Part shown: positions 1 through 9,794 of the stretch, in pieces | How positions within the stretch are numbered: position 1 is the stretch's first letter | Layout of the letters: each line of letters opens with the position of its first letter | Origin: Limimaricola sp027213785 | Lineage (GTDB): Bacteria > Pseudomonadota > Alphaproteobacteria > Rhodobacterales > Rhodobacteraceae | Length of the DNA: 64,000 bases | Assembly (NCBI RefSeq): GCF_050847355.1 | Contig: NZ_CP193755.1 | Location: 372,001-436,000 of the forward strand | Direction: 5' to 3' | Program-made: the position numbers and the translations under genes | The notes under the pieces: model-generated | Told to the model about the DNA's origin: nothing | Seen by the model: the letters and a program-made list of their open reading frames with translations, nothing else | Databases searched by the model: none

Positions 1-28
1 GCACCTGAAGAAGGGTCAGGAAATCCAT
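1..28 (-). CDS. ABC transporter permease, second subunit (5' end only)
   Basis: Only the first nine codons are in the window (reads MDFLTLLQV). The ATG lies 4 bases after the stop of the upstream permease, and a GGAG sequence within the end of that gene is at the right distance to serve as ribosome binding site. In BMP-type nucleoside transporters the order binding protein, ATPase, permease, permease is usual, so this is inferred to be the second permease. The identity rests on context, because the visible part is too short to recognise. Confidence 0.65.
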
Positions 29-32
29 GGGC

Positions 33-1154
33 TCACTCCGCCGGTTCGGTCTTGCGGGCGGGCTTCGGCGCCGGCCTCAGCCTCAGGAACATCGCTTCGA
101 GCGGCATCCGCACCATGTTGTCGAGCGCGCCGGTGAACAGGATTACGAGCGCCTGGATCACCACGATCAGCTCGCGCGGGATCGAGGTCCAGAGCGCCAG
201 CTCGGCGCCGCCCTGGTAGAGAAAGCCGAAGAGCAGCGCCGCGAGCAGCACGCCGAAGGGATGGCTGCGGCCCATCAGCGCCACCGCGATGCCGATGAAG
301 CCGGCGCCCTCGACGGCGTTGAGCACCAGCCGCTCGGCCTCGCCCATGACGTTGTTGATCGCCATCATGCCCGCCAGTCCGCCGGACATCAGCATGGTCA
401 CGACGATGATCCGGGTGGGCGAGATGCCCGCGTATTTCGCGGCCGATTCAGACTGGCCGAAGGCGCGGATCTCGTAGCCGAGCCGGGTGCGCCAGATCAG
501 CGCCCAGACCGCGACGCAGGCCAAGAGCGCCACGAAGAACGACACGTTGACCGGCGCGCCGCGGAACAGCGCCGTCTCGGCGGTCGAGAACATGTCCTGG
601 AAGGTCGGCAGATGCGTGGCCTCGGGGAAGCGGCCCGTGGCGGGCTCCATCGAGCCCGAGGGCTTGAGCGCGCCGATCAGTAGGTAGTTCAGAAGCGCCG
701 CGGCGATGAAGTTGAACATGATCGTCGTGATCACGATGTGGCTGCCGCGCTTGGCCTGCAGCCAGGCCGGGATCAGCGCCCAGGCTGCGCCGAACAGCGC
801 CGCGCCGACCGCACCGCCCAGAAGCGCGAGGGTCCAGTGCGGCCACGGGATGAAGAGCGCGATCAGCGCCACGCCGAGGCCGCCCAGCATCGCCTGACCC
901 TCGCCGCCGATGTTGAACAGGCGCGCATGGATGGCGATCGCCACGGCGAGGCCGGTGAAGATGAAATTGGTGGTGTAGTAGAGCGTGTAGCCCCAGGCAT
1001 AGGTCGAGCCGAGCGAGCCCTCGACCATCAGCTTCAGCGCGGCCCAGGGGTTCTCGCCGATGGCGAGGATCACCAGGGCCGAGAGCAGGGCGGCGAGGAT
1101 CAGGCTGATCAGCGGGATCAGCACGACATCCGCCCATTGCGGCATCTTCTGCAT
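33..1154 (-). CDS. ABC transporter permease, BMP/nucleoside type
   Basis: Inner-membrane permease of 373 residues with about ten hydrophobic segments. It belongs to the branched-chain-type permease family (BPD_transp_2) used by sugar and nucleoside importers. Recognisable pieces are the RLFNIGGEGQAMLGG segment (about residues 77-91) and the SHPFGVLLAALLFGFLYQG region near the C-terminus. An earlier in-frame start exists at 1193, but the ATG at 1154 directly follows the ATPase stop (TGAGATG) and has an AAGGAGG sequence, formed by the last ATPase codons, as binding site. It acts with the ATPase at 1156-2757 and the binding protein at 2834-3829. Substrate is inferred to be a nucleoside or purine base. 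Confidence 0.9.
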   Translation of the reverse strand: MQKMPQWADVVLIPLISLILAALLSALVILAIGENPWAALKLMVEGSLGSTYAWGYTLYYTTNFIFTGLAVAIAIHARLFNIGGEGQAMLGGLGVALIALFIPWPHWTLALLGGAVGAALFGAAWALIPAWLQAKRGSHIVITTIMFNFIAAALLNYLLIGALKPSGSMEPATGRFPEATHLPTFQDMFSTAETALFRGAPVNVSFFVALLACVAVWALIWRTRLGYEIRAFGQSESAAKYAGISPTRIIVVTMLMSGGLAGMMAINNVMGEAERLVLNAVEGAGFIGIAVALMGRSHPFGVLLAALLFGFLYQGGAELALWTSIPRELIVVIQALVILFTGALDNMVRMPLEAMFLRLRPAPKPARKTEPAE

Positions 1155-1155
1155 C

Positions 1156-2757
<1,602 letters not shown>

Positions 2758-2784
2758 GTGATGTCCGGTCCTCGGGTGCGAAAC

Positions 2785-2810
2785 GGGGCCGCGCTTTGCG
2801 GCGCGGCCCC
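2785..2810 (-). terminator. Intercistronic hairpin between binding-protein and ATPase genes
   Basis: A perfect 10-bp GC-only stem (GGGGCCGCGC) with a 6-base loop lies between the two genes. There is no T-run after it on the minus strand, so it is better read as an attenuator or mRNA-stabilising stem than as a full terminator. Such stems often keep the binding protein more abundant than the membrane parts. The stem is seen directly; its role is inferred. Confidence 0.5.
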
Positions 2811-2833
2811 TCGTGTCATGCCCTTGAGGGCGA

Positions 2834-3829
2834 TCAGAAGTCGAGCGAGGGGCAGCTCTCGTCGCTCATGTAGTCGTGCACTTCGATCTCGCCGGAGGCG
2901 ATCTTGGCCTTGGCGTCCTCGACTGCCGCGGTCATCTCCTCGGTCACCAGCGCCTCGTTGTGCTCGTCGACGGCGATGCCGACGCCCTCGTTGTTCACGC
3001 CCATGACGTTGATGCCGGTCTCGATCTCGGTGCCGGCCTCGAAGGCGTCGTAGACGGCGTTGTCGACGCGCTTGACCATCGAGGTCAGCACCTTGCCCGG
3101 CTGCAGGTAGTTCTGGTTGCTGTCGACGCCGATCGACAGGATGCCTTGGTCGGCGGCGGTCTGCAGCACGCCGATGCCGGTGCCGCCGGCGGCGGCATAG
3201 ACCACGTCGGCGCCTTGGGAGATCTGCGCCTGGGTCAGCTCGGAGCCCTTGACCGGGTCGTTCCAGGCCGCGGGGGTGGTGCCGGTCATGTTCGACAGCA
3301 CGGTGATCTCGGGGTTCACCGACTTGGCGCCCTGGGCGTAGCCGCAGGCGAACTTGCGGATGAGCGGGATGTCCATGCCGCCGATGAAGCCGACGGTGCC
3401 GCTCTCGGAGGCCATCGCCGCCATCTGGCCGACGAGGTAGGAGCCCTCGTGCTCGTTGAAGATCACCGAGCGGACGTTGGGCTGGTCGACCACGCCGTCG
3501 ACGATCACGAACTTGGTGTCGGGGTAGTCGGCGGCGATCTCTTCGAGCGGGGTCATGAAGGAGAAGCCGACGGTGACGATCGGGTTGTTGCCGGCCTCGG
3601 CGAAGCGGCGGAGCGCCTGCTCGCGCTGCGCATCGGACTGCAGCTCGACCTCGGCATAGGAGTTGCCGGTTTCCTCGGCCCAGCGGGTGGCGCCGTTATG
3701 CGCGCTCTCATTGAACGACTTGTCGAACTTGCCGCCCAGGTCGAAGACCAGCGCCGGGTCGGCCAGTGCGGCGCCGGCCGAGATCGCCAGCGCGGCGGTC
3801 GCGCCGAGGAATTTCGCGAGATGAGTCAT
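2834..3829 (-). CDS. BMP-family ABC transporter substrate-binding protein (PnrA-like)
   Basis: Periplasmic binding protein of 331 residues. It begins with a Sec signal peptide ending near ALA-DPALVF (about residues 1-23) and has no lipobox cysteine, so it should be soluble. It matches the BMP/PnrA family of nucleoside-binding proteins: FDLGGKFDKSFNE near the mature N-terminus, GFIGGMDIPLIRKF in the middle, and GVDSNQNYLQPG with KRVDNAVYD in the second lobe, which in PnrA-like proteins hold the ribose and base. First gene of the operon that continues to the left edge. Likely substrate is a purine nucleoside; the exact one cannot be told from sequence. Confidence 0.9.
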   Translation of the reverse strand: MTHLAKFLGATAALAISAGAALADPALVFDLGGKFDKSFNESAHNGATRWAEETGNSYAEVELQSDAQREQALRRFAEAGNNPIVTVGFSFMTPLEEIAADYPDTKFVIVDGVVDQPNVRSVIFNEHEGSYLVGQMAAMASESGTVGFIGGMDIPLIRKFACGYAQGAKSVNPEITVLSNMTGTTPAAWNDPVKGSELTQAQISQGADVVYAAAGGTGIGVLQTAADQGILSIGVDSNQNYLQPGKVLTSMVKRVDNAVYDAFEAGTEIETGINVMGVNNEGVGIAVDEHNEALVTEEMTAAVEDAKAKIASGEIEVHDYMSDESCPSLDF

Positions 3830-4021
3830 CTAAAGCTCCCTGTCAGGTCACGGCGCGGTGCCGTCCCGGCGCCGCGCGTCTGCCGGTCATGCGCCGGCTC
3901 ATGGCAGGATAAGGCAATGCGCGGCGCTTTCGGGTCAACTGATTTTTCCATGATTTGCGCCAAGTCACCGGGACTTCGCAGCGTTACGGCCCACCTCTGA
4001 GGCGACTGACGCAGGGGTATG

Positions 4022-4438
4022 TTATCGCAATGGGCGGGTAAGGATCAGCGCCGCTGCGGGCGATTGCCCGGCCCGTGGATAATAGCCCGGCCGCCGACCG
4101 GCCCGTGCGTATCCCATCTGCTCGTAGAGCGCCCGCGCCGGGGCGTTGTCCTCCGCCACCTCGAGAAAGATTGTCACCGCCCCGGCAGCCCGCGCCGCGT
4201 CGTGAAACGCCTCCAGCGCCGTACGGGCGCGGCCCTGCCTGCGATGGTCGGGGTGGGTGGCCAGTGTGATGATCTCGGCCTCGTCCAGGGTCACGCGCCC
4301 CAGCGCGAAACCAGAGGCGTCGCCCGCGAGGATCGCGCCGGGTGCGGTAAGCAGCGCGGCGAACTCCTCCGTGCTCCAGCCGCGCTCGTCCGGGAAGGCC
4401 GCCGCATAGGTCGCGGCGAGCGCCCGCGGCGCGCTCAT
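4022..4438 (-). CDS. rimI: Ribosomal-protein-alanine N-acetyltransferase RimI
   Basis: GNAT-fold acetyltransferase of 138 residues. In the RimI family it acetylates the N-terminal alanine of ribosomal protein S18 with acetyl-CoA. The acetyl-CoA loop is seen as HPDHRRQGRARTAL (about residues 78-91), followed by the ALYEQMGYARAGRRPGYY end that is characteristic of RimI. The ATG overlaps the tsaB stop by 4 bases (ATGA), and the tsaB-rimI pairing is widespread in bacteria, which supports RimI over a generic GNAT. Confidence 0.88.
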   Translation of the reverse strand: MSAPRALAATYAAAFPDERGWSTEEFAALLTAPGAILAGDASGFALGRVTLDEAEIITLATHPDHRRQGRARTALEAFHDAARAAGAVTIFLEVAEDNAPARALYEQMGYARAGRRPGYYPRAGQSPAAALILTRPLR

Positions 4439-5013
4439 TCGATCAGGACGGGGGCCGGGTCGCGCGGCGGTGCCGCGTCGGCGGGGCGGACGTAGAGCGG
4501 CGCCGGGCGCGGCTGCGGCGTCCCGGCACGCTCGCGGGCGATCCGCGCGATGGCGCGCACGAGGGCCTCGGGTCCAGAGCCGTGCAGCACCTCACCGGCC
4601 TCGGCGGCGGGGGCAAGGCGCGGGGCCTCGGCACCGGCATCGGTCAGCCGTTGCAGCCAGAGATGGTCACGGGGAGCGGGCAGGGCGACGGTGAGAGGGC
4701 GCGGATGCTCCAGCGCCGCCGCCTCGAAGCCCGAGACCCCGATGGCCGGGATGCCCAGGCCCAGAGACAGGCCGCGCGCCGCCGAGACGCCGATCCTCAG
4801 CCCGGTGAAGTTGCCGGGCCCGGTGCCGACGCCGATCGCCGCGAGATCGCGCCAGGCCAGCCCCTCATGCTGCAGCAATTCCTCAAGAAACGGCATCAGC
4901 CGCTCGGCCTGGCCCTTGGCCATCGGCTCGACACGGGTGACCATGCGATCGCCCAGATGCAGAGCGGCCGCGCAATGCGCGGCCGAGCTGTCGAATGCGA
5001 GTAGCGGACGCAT
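4435..5013 (-). CDS. tsaB: tRNA threonylcarbamoyladenosine biosynthesis protein TsaB
   Basis: Partner protein of TsaD in the universal t6A modification of tRNA position 37. The protein is 192 residues and starts MRPLLAFDSSAAHCAAALH, the expected ASKHA-fold phosphate-1-like strand, followed by GTGPGNFTGLRIGVSAARGL (about residues 67-86), which is diagnostic of TsaB. An in-frame start much further upstream would run through the nfu gene, so the ATG at 5013 is preferred; it shares one base with the nfu stop (TGATG). Translationally coupled to nfu upstream and rimI downstream. Confidence 0.93.
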   Translation of the reverse strand: MRPLLAFDSSAAHCAAALHLGDRMVTRVEPMAKGQAERLMPFLEELLQHEGLAWRDLAAIGVGTGPGNFTGLRIGVSAARGLSLGLGIPAIGVSGFEAAALEHPRPLTVALPAPRDHLWLQRLTDAGAEAPRLAPAAEAGEVLHGSGPEALVRAIARIARERAGTPQPRPAPLYVRPADAAPPRDPAPVLIE

Positions 5014-5582
5014 CAGGCTGCGACGGGCCGGACCTCGACCACTTCGGGGATGTAGTGGCGCAGCAGGTTCTCGATGCCCATCTTGAGCGTCAGCGTCGAA
5101 GAGGGGCAGCCGGCGCAGGCGCCCTGCATGTGCAGATAGACCACGCCACGGTCGAAGCCGTGGAAGGTGATGTCGCCGCCATCCTGCGCCACGGCGGGCC
5201 GCACGCGGGTGTCGAGCAATTCCTTGATCTGCTCGACGATGGCGCCGTCCTCGCCGGTATGTTCGGCATGGCCACCCGAGGCGCTGTTCGAGGTGCCGTC
5301 GTCGATCGCCGGGGCGCCGGACTGGAAATGCTCCATCACCGCGCCGAGCACGGCGGGCTTGATGTGATCCCACTCGACGGCTTCGGTCTTGGTCACCGTG
5401 ACGAAGTCGGAGCCGAGGAACACGCCGGCCACGCCGCCGGTCGCGAAGATGCGCTTGGCCAAGGGGCTCGACTGCGCGGCTTCCTCGGAGGGGAAATCGG
5501 CCGTGCCCATCTCGAGCACGGTCTGCCCCGGCAGGAACTTCAGCGTCGCGGGGTTCGGCGTGGATTCGGTCTGGATGAACAT
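5013..5582 (-). CDS. nfu: NifU/Nfu-type iron-sulfur cluster carrier protein
   Basis: Fe-S carrier of 189 residues that delivers clusters to target enzymes. It has an Nfu N-terminal domain (about 1-87, starting MFIQTESTPNPATLKFLPG) and a NifU C-terminal domain (about 112-185) with the cluster-binding CAGC at residues 156-159. This is the NFU1-like architecture usual in alphaproteobacteria. First gene of the nfu-tsaB-rimI operon. A good sigma-70 promoter and an Irr-type iron box lie directly upstream, which fits an iron-linked gene. Confidence 0.93.
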   Translation of the reverse strand: MFIQTESTPNPATLKFLPGQTVLEMGTADFPSEEAAQSSPLAKRIFATGGVAGVFLGSDFVTVTKTEAVEWDHIKPAVLGAVMEHFQSGAPAIDDGTSNSASGGHAEHTGEDGAIVEQIKELLDTRVRPAVAQDGGDITFHGFDRGVVYLHMQGACAGCPSSTLTLKMGIENLLRHYIPEVVEVRPVAA

Positions 5583-5608
5583 CGGACCACCTTTCGTTTC
5601 AGGTCCCC

Positions 5609-5637
5609 GATATGCGCCTCGCCGGACCCGAAGTCAA
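5609..5637 (-). promoter_or_regulatory. Sigma-70-type promoter of nfu-tsaB-rimI
   Basis: On the minus strand TTGACT (5637-5632) is followed by a 17-base spacer and CATATC (5614-5609). The -35 is strong, the -10 weaker, and the spacing ideal. Transcription would begin about 20 bases before the nfu ATG. It immediately adjoins the inverted repeat at 5638-5658. Confidence 0.6.
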
Positions 5638-5658
5638 GATTTGGAACGGTTCTAAATC
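5638..5658. promoter_or_regulatory. Irr-box-like inverted repeat (iron control element)
   Basis: A 21-bp dyad with a single mismatched pair. Its core on the plus strand reads TTTGGAA-CGG-TTCTAAA (5640-5656). The known alphaproteobacterial Irr box is TTTAGAA-N3-TTCTAAA, so the core differs at one position. It ends one base before the -35 of the nfu promoter. Irr is the haem-responsive iron regulator of this class, and Fe-S genes are known targets; that this copy is bound is inference. Confidence 0.7.
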
Positions 5659-5674
5659 GGCCGTCGGCAGTGGC

Positions 5675-6130
5675 TTAGGTAATCGCCTCGAGCCGCTCCT
5701 TGGAGATGTCGCCCGGCACGATGGTGATCGGCACCGGCAGGCTGCCGGCCTCGCGGGTGAGCTGGCTCACCAATGGCCCCGGCCCCTTGCGGTCGTCGCC
5801 CGCGCCGAGCACCAGCACGCCGATCTCCGGGTCCTCGCGGATCTGGGCGAGGATCTCGGGCACCGCTTCGCCCTCGCGGATCACCAGATCGGGATGCACG
5901 TTCTGGCGGTCGCGCATCCACTTGGCGAAGACCTCGAAATGCACCTCGATCCGCTCGCGCGCCTCGGCCCGCATGATCTCGCCCACCCCTACCCAATGGT
6001 TGAACTCGTCCGGGGGGATCACCGACAGGATGGTGACCCCGCCGCCGGTCTTGCCCGCGCGCATCGCCGCGAAACGCATCGCGTTGAGGCATTCGCGGGT
6101 ATCGTCGAGGATCACGAGGAACTTGCGCAT
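5675..6130 (-). CDS. Universal stress protein (UspA family)
   Basis: Single-domain Usp protein of 151 residues, cytoplasmic. It begins with the typical strand MRKFLVILDDTRECLNAMRFA. The C-terminal nucleotide-loop region reads LVLGAGDDRKGPGPLVSQL, where classical ATP-binding Usps have GxxGxxG-S; the loop here departs from that, so ATP binding is uncertain. It lies 17 bases after the 407-residue membrane protein and is likely in one operon with it and ilvE. Target process unknown. Confidence 0.85.
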   Translation of the reverse strand: MRKFLVILDDTRECLNAMRFAAMRAGKTGGGVTILSVIPPDEFNHWVGVGEIMRAEARERIEVHFEVFAKWMRDRQNVHPDLVIREGEAVPEILAQIREDPEIGVLVLGAGDDRKGPGPLVSQLTREAGSLPVPITIVPGDISKERLEAIT

Positions 6131-6147
6131 GGGTCGTCCTGTCGGAG

Positions 6148-7371
6148 CTATTCGGCCGGAGTGTGACCCAGCACCGGACGCGGGGCAACCGGGCGGTGTA
6201 TGGCCGGGCGGCGCAGCGGCGGGTCGGGGCGCAGCTGCGGCTGCGGCCGGGTCAGCGGCGGCTCGGCGCGCGGGGTGGGGGCCTTGTGCGCCGCCTGCCG
6301 GAGCTGCGCTTGCACCGGCGCGCGGATCAGCGACAGCAGCATCCGGCCGACCCGCTCACCGAGGAAGATCAGCACCTGTCCCGCCAGCAGCCACAAGAGC
6401 GCCGCCGCGCCGATCGCGAGGTCCGACAGCCGCACCAGCGCGCGGAAGGCGCGACCCTTGCCGAGAATGTCGAGCGTGGCGCGGGTGTCCGGACCGGCGG
6501 CGTCCGAGAGCCGCGCCAGCCGCCGCGCATCGGCGGCGTCATCGACGTGGCGCAGCATCAGCACCGCGTCGGTGAGCGAGCTATTCGCGGCGACGCGGCC
6601 CAGATCCGAGGCCAGCTCGCCCACCCGGGCGAGCTTCACCGGATCGGCCACCTCGTCGAGACCCATCTTGCCCAAAGCGAGATCGTCGAGCCGATCCGGC
6701 CGGAAGCCGACATCGGACAGCCGCCGCAGCTCGTCGGAGAAGCTCGTGCTGACGGTGCCGAGCCGCCGCGCTAGCCGCAGCGAGGTTGCGCCGACCTTCA
6801 CCGTGGCGCTGGTGCCGCCCGAGGCCAGCACCAGGCCGGTGGCCCCGAGCCCGACGCCCGCGAGCGCCACCTCGATGCGGTCGATCTCCTCGCCGGCGAT
6901 GCCGGCCTGCGCCGCCCGCCTGAGCGCGTTCAGATCGCCCAACGGCGTCATCTCGACGGTGACGCCGCACATCGCCAGAAGCGCCACGCGCGGGCAGGCG
7001 GTGATGTCGGCGGCGCAGACCGCGCAGTCACGCGCCGCCGCCAGCGCCCCGGTCTCGCGCGCCTCCAGCGCCTGCATGCGGCCCAGAAGCGCCGGCGAGG
7101 GCGCGATGCCGTGACGCCCGCCCACCGCCGAAACCATGCGCATCGCGTCGAGATCCTCGGCCAGAAGCGCCCGGTCCATCTCGGCCATGTACCATTCCGG
7201 CGTCACCTCGCGCGCCAGGGCCGCGCGCAACTCCAGCGCCACCGCCTCGGTGCTGCGCTCCAGATAGGGCGCGGCGAAGGGGTTCTGCGACATCAAGAGC
7301 GCCAACGCCACCGTGCTCAGCGCGACGGGCAGGAACGCCAGCAGCCGGTCGAGGGCGCGCCAGAGCCGCAT
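6148..7371 (-). CDS. Uncharacterised membrane protein with proline-rich tail
   Basis: Protein of 407 residues that I do not recognise. It has one N-terminal membrane segment (about 12-27), a long soluble region, a second hydrophobic stretch (about 315-345) and a proline/arginine-rich C-terminus (last 55 residues). A CAVC...CP cysteine cluster sits near residues 116-127, and a small-residue stretch with a GTSATVKVG-like core near 185-192 could be an extra short membrane hairpin. The start is 1 base from the ilvE stop, so it is probably translated from the ilvE messenger. The usp gene follows. No function is proposed. Confidence 0.75.
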   Translation of the reverse strand: MRLWRALDRLLAFLPVALSTVALALLMSQNPFAAPYLERSTEAVALELRAALAREVTPEWYMAEMDRALLAEDLDAMRMVSAVGGRHGIAPSPALLGRMQALEARETGALAAARDCAVCAADITACPRVALLAMCGVTVEMTPLGDLNALRRAAQAGIAGEEIDRIEVALAGVGLGATGLVLASGGTSATVKVGATSLRLARRLGTVSTSFSDELRRLSDVGFRPDRLDDLALGKMGLDEVADPVKLARVGELASDLGRVAANSSLTDAVLMLRHVDDAADARRLARLSDAAGPDTRATLDILGKGRAFRALVRLSDLAIGAAALLWLLAGQVLIFLGERVGRMLLSLIRAPVQAQLRQAAHKAPTPRAEPPLTRPQPQLRPDPPLRRPAIHRPVAPRPVLGHTPAE

Positions 7372-7372
7372 C

Positions 7373-8236
7373 TCAGCCCGCCGTCGCCGCCCAGTCCCAG
7401 TACATCTCGCGCACCCGCTTCGTCACCGGGCCGATCGGATAGGCCGTGTCGTCGAAGGTGGTGACCGGCGTGACCTTGTGCATGTTGCCCGACAGGAACA
7501 CCTCGTCGGCGGCGTGCACGTCCTCGAAGGACATGGTGACCTCGTGCACCTTTACGCCATCGGCGCGCAGATTGGCGATGTGACGCGCCCGCGTGATGCC
7601 CGCGAGGAAGGTGCCGTTGGGGATCGGGGTGAACACCTCGCCGTCGCGCACGATGAAGACATTGGAGCTGGCGCTCTCGGCGACATTACCCAGCGCGTCG
7701 GCCACCAGCGCGTTGCCGAAGCCCTTCGCGCGCGCCTCGGCGATCATCCGGGCGTTGTTGGGGTAGAGGCAGCCCGCCTTGGCGTTGACCACCGCATCCT
7801 CCATCACGGGGCGGCGGAAACGGGTGGTGGTGAGTGTGGTCGAAGCGTCGGGCGGCGCCATCGGGATCGTCTCCAGCGCCACGGCGAACCCGGTCGCGCC
7901 CTCCTTGGGCAGGATGCCCAAATGGCCACCATCGAGTGCCCAGTACATCGGTCGGATGTAGATCGCGGCATCCTTCGGGCAGGCGGCCAGCCCCTCGCGG
8001 ACGATGCCGACCATCTCCTGCGTCGAGACGGTGGGGATGATCATCAGCGCCTCGGCCGAGGCATTGGCCCGGGCACAGTGGCGGTCGAGATCGGGCGCGA
8101 GGCCATGCGCGTAGCGCGCACCGTCGAACACCGTCGTGCCGAGCCACGCGCCGTGATCCGAGGCACGGATCACGGCGATGTCGCCCTTGTGCCAACGCCC
8201 TTCGAAATAGGTCCGGATATCGGTGCCCGTCGCCAT
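7373..8236 (-). CDS. ilvE: Branched-chain amino acid aminotransferase
   Basis: PLP-dependent class IV aminotransferase of 287 residues. It interconverts valine, leucine and isoleucine with their 2-oxo acids. Family features are GTTVFDGARYAHGLAPDL (about residues 33-50), the lysine in NAKAG that would bind PLP, and the cofactor-phosphate segment ESASSNVFIV followed by GTFLAGITRARHI. It is shorter than E. coli IlvE (309) but of usual size for this subgroup. D-amino-acid or aminodeoxychorismate enzymes share the fold, so the substrate is a family-level call. Confidence 0.85.
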   Translation of the reverse strand: MATGTDIRTYFEGRWHKGDIAVIRASDHGAWLGTTVFDGARYAHGLAPDLDRHCARANASAEALMIIPTVSTQEMVGIVREGLAACPKDAAIYIRPMYWALDGGHLGILPKEGATGFAVALETIPMAPPDASTTLTTTRFRRPVMEDAVVNAKAGCLYPNNARMIAEARAKGFGNALVADALGNVAESASSNVFIVRDGEVFTPIPNGTFLAGITRARHIANLRADGVKVHEVTMSFEDVHAADEVFLSGNMHKVTPVTTFDDTAYPIGPVTKRVREMYWDWAATAG

Positions 8237-8332
8237 GCCTGTCCTCCGCTTTGGAGCGCAGGCTAGGCCAGCGGCGCAAATCGGTCGAGAGGCGGCGGTG
8301 ATCCGCCGATCCGCAGCGCCCGGGCGTTGCGC

Positions 8333-8818
8333 TCAAGCCTCGGCCAGCAGCGCCTCGAGATCGAGCCGGGCATTGCGCATCGAAAGCCCGCCCCCGGCAT
8401 CGCGCGGCCAGTCGGCCTCGGCGCGGTCGCGGTAGATCTCGACCCCGTTGCCGTCCGGGTCGCGGAAGTAGATCGCCTCGCTCACCCCGTGATCCGCGGC
8501 CCCCTCGATCTCGACCCCGGCCGCGATGACCCGCTGCAGCGCCTGCGCCAATGACTTGCGGTCCGGGTAGAGGATCGCGGTGTGGAAGAGACCGGTATGG
8601 CCCGGCGGCGGCGGCACCGCGCCGAGGCTCTCCCAGGTGTTGAGGCCGATATGGTGGTGATAGCCCCCGGCCGAGAGAAAGGCGGCGCCGGCGCCGTATC
8701 GCTGCATCAGCTCGAAACCCAGCAGCTCGCCGTAGAAGGCGATGGCACGGTCGAGATCGGCGACGCGCAGATGCACGTGACCGATGCGGGTCGCGGCAGG
8801 GGCGATGGTGGTGGTCAT
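8333..8818 (-). CDS. VOC-family protein (CatE/glyoxalase-like)
   Basis: Metal-dependent vicinal-oxygen-chelate fold protein of 161 residues. It opens with HVHLRVADLDRAIAFYGELLG and carries YHHHIGLNTW in the middle and NGVEIYRDRAEADWP near the end. The two histidines and the glutamate in these stretches are the expected metal ligands, so it is probably an active enzyme. The closest type I recall is the CatE-like extradiol dioxygenase/glyoxalase group. The ATG at 8818 is chosen because the in-frame extension upstream is not protein-like. It is transcribed away from the L,D-transpeptidase gene. Substrate unknown. Confidence 0.83.
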   Translation of the reverse strand: MTTTIAPAATRIGHVHLRVADLDRAIAFYGELLGFELMQRYGAGAAFLSAGGYHHHIGLNTWESLGAVPPPPGHTGLFHTAILYPDRKSLAQALQRVIAAGVEIEGAADHGVSEAIYFRDPDGNGVEIYRDRAEADWPRDAGGGLSMRNARLDLEALLAEA

Positions 8819-9004
8819 TTCGGCTCTCCGGTCCTGACGGGTTCTACCGCCCAGATAGGGGCTCCGCCCGGGGCGCGGCAGTCGCCAGTTTCGCACGGCA
8901 TCGGTGCAACAGCGCGAAAGCGCGATGCCGCCGCTCGCGCCGACGTGAGTTGATCCTCCCGCGCGGGAAGGGGGAAAGGAGGCCCAAACAGGCAAGGAGT
9001 TCCC

Positions 9005-9556
9005 ATGACCCAGACCCGACGCGGTTTCATCGCCAGCGGCGCCGCTGGCCTCGTCACGCTCGCCGCACCGGCCATCGCCGCCCAGAGCGCGGTGCAGCGC
9101 AACGTCTCTGCGCTGCAGAAGATCGACTGGCGCGACCATTTCGACGCGCTGGGCGTGGGGGTCATCGTCGCCGACACCAAGGCCCGCGCGGTGCATTTCT
9201 GGGGCGGCGACGACGAAACCTACCGGCTCTACCCCTCGTCGGTGCCGGTCAGCCCGGAGCTGACCAAGCTCGGCTACACCGAGGTGGTGCGCAAGGTCGA
9301 CGGGCCGACATGGACCCCGACGCCGTCGATGCGCGAGCGTGACCCGTCGCTCCCGGCCGTGGTCCCCCCCGGTCCCGGCAACCCGCTCGGCACCCATGCT
9401 CTCTACCTGTCTTGGCAGTACTACCGCATCCACGGCACGCACGACACGCGCAAGATCGGGCGCCCGTCCTCGGATGGCTGCATCGGTCTCTACAACGAGC
9501 ACATCGCCAAGCTCTACGCGCTGGTCGAAACCGGCACGCAGGTGCGACTGATCTGA
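9005..9556 (+). CDS. L,D-transpeptidase (YkuD/ErfK family)
   Basis: Periplasmic enzyme of 183 residues that forms 3-3 cross-links or attaches proteins to peptidoglycan. The N-terminus has a twin-arginine-type signal (TRRGFIAS, then a hydrophobic run to about residue 26). The catalytic motif is HGTHDTRKIGRPSSDGCIGL, with His143, Ser156, Gly158 and Cys159 in the YkuD pattern. A good Shine-Dalgarno (AAGGAG) precedes the ATG by a few bases. Stands alone, with a hairpin after the stop. Confidence 0.92.
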   Translation: MTQTRRGFIASGAAGLVTLAAPAIAAQSAVQRNVSALQKIDWRDHFDALGVGVIVADTKARAVHFWGGDDETYRLYPSSVPVSPELTKLGYTEVVRKVDGPTWTPTPSMRERDPSLPAVVPPGPGNPLGTHALYLSWQYYRIHGTHDTRKIGRPSSDGCIGLYNEHIAKLYALVETGTQVRLI

Positions 9557-9567
9557 GCCGTTCCGGC

Positions 9568-9591
9568 GGAAGGGGACGACGCGCCCCTTCC
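9568..9591 (+). terminator. Hairpin after the L,D-transpeptidase gene
   Basis: An 8-bp perfect stem (GGAAGGGG / CCCCTTCC) with an 8-base loop starts 12 bases after the stop codon. There is no T-run, so it may be a weak or Rho-assisted terminator. The stretch from here to the trpS stop at 9795 shows no gene. Confidence 0.45.
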
Positions 9592-9794
9592 TGCCGTGGT
9601 CAGGAAACTAGGTGCGAGCAGCCTGATCGCTGCGCCACCTGCGACCCTTCGGATTGCGTATTTCTGGAACAAAGTGGCCATGCGGCGCGCCTGCCTTCCT
9701 GCCGTTTCCGCTGAAGGAATACGGCTTTAGGCAGGCTGGGGCGGGGTTTCTGCTCGTCTCGAGAGACAGGGCGCATGGCGCCCCGTCCCGGGGC

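Noticed and set aside
3906..3938. TTGACC and TATCCT upstream of the first BMP binding-protein gene as a promoter
   Set aside because: The spacer would be 21 bases, too long for a sigma-70 promoter. The real promoter of this gene must be nearby but I cannot place it.
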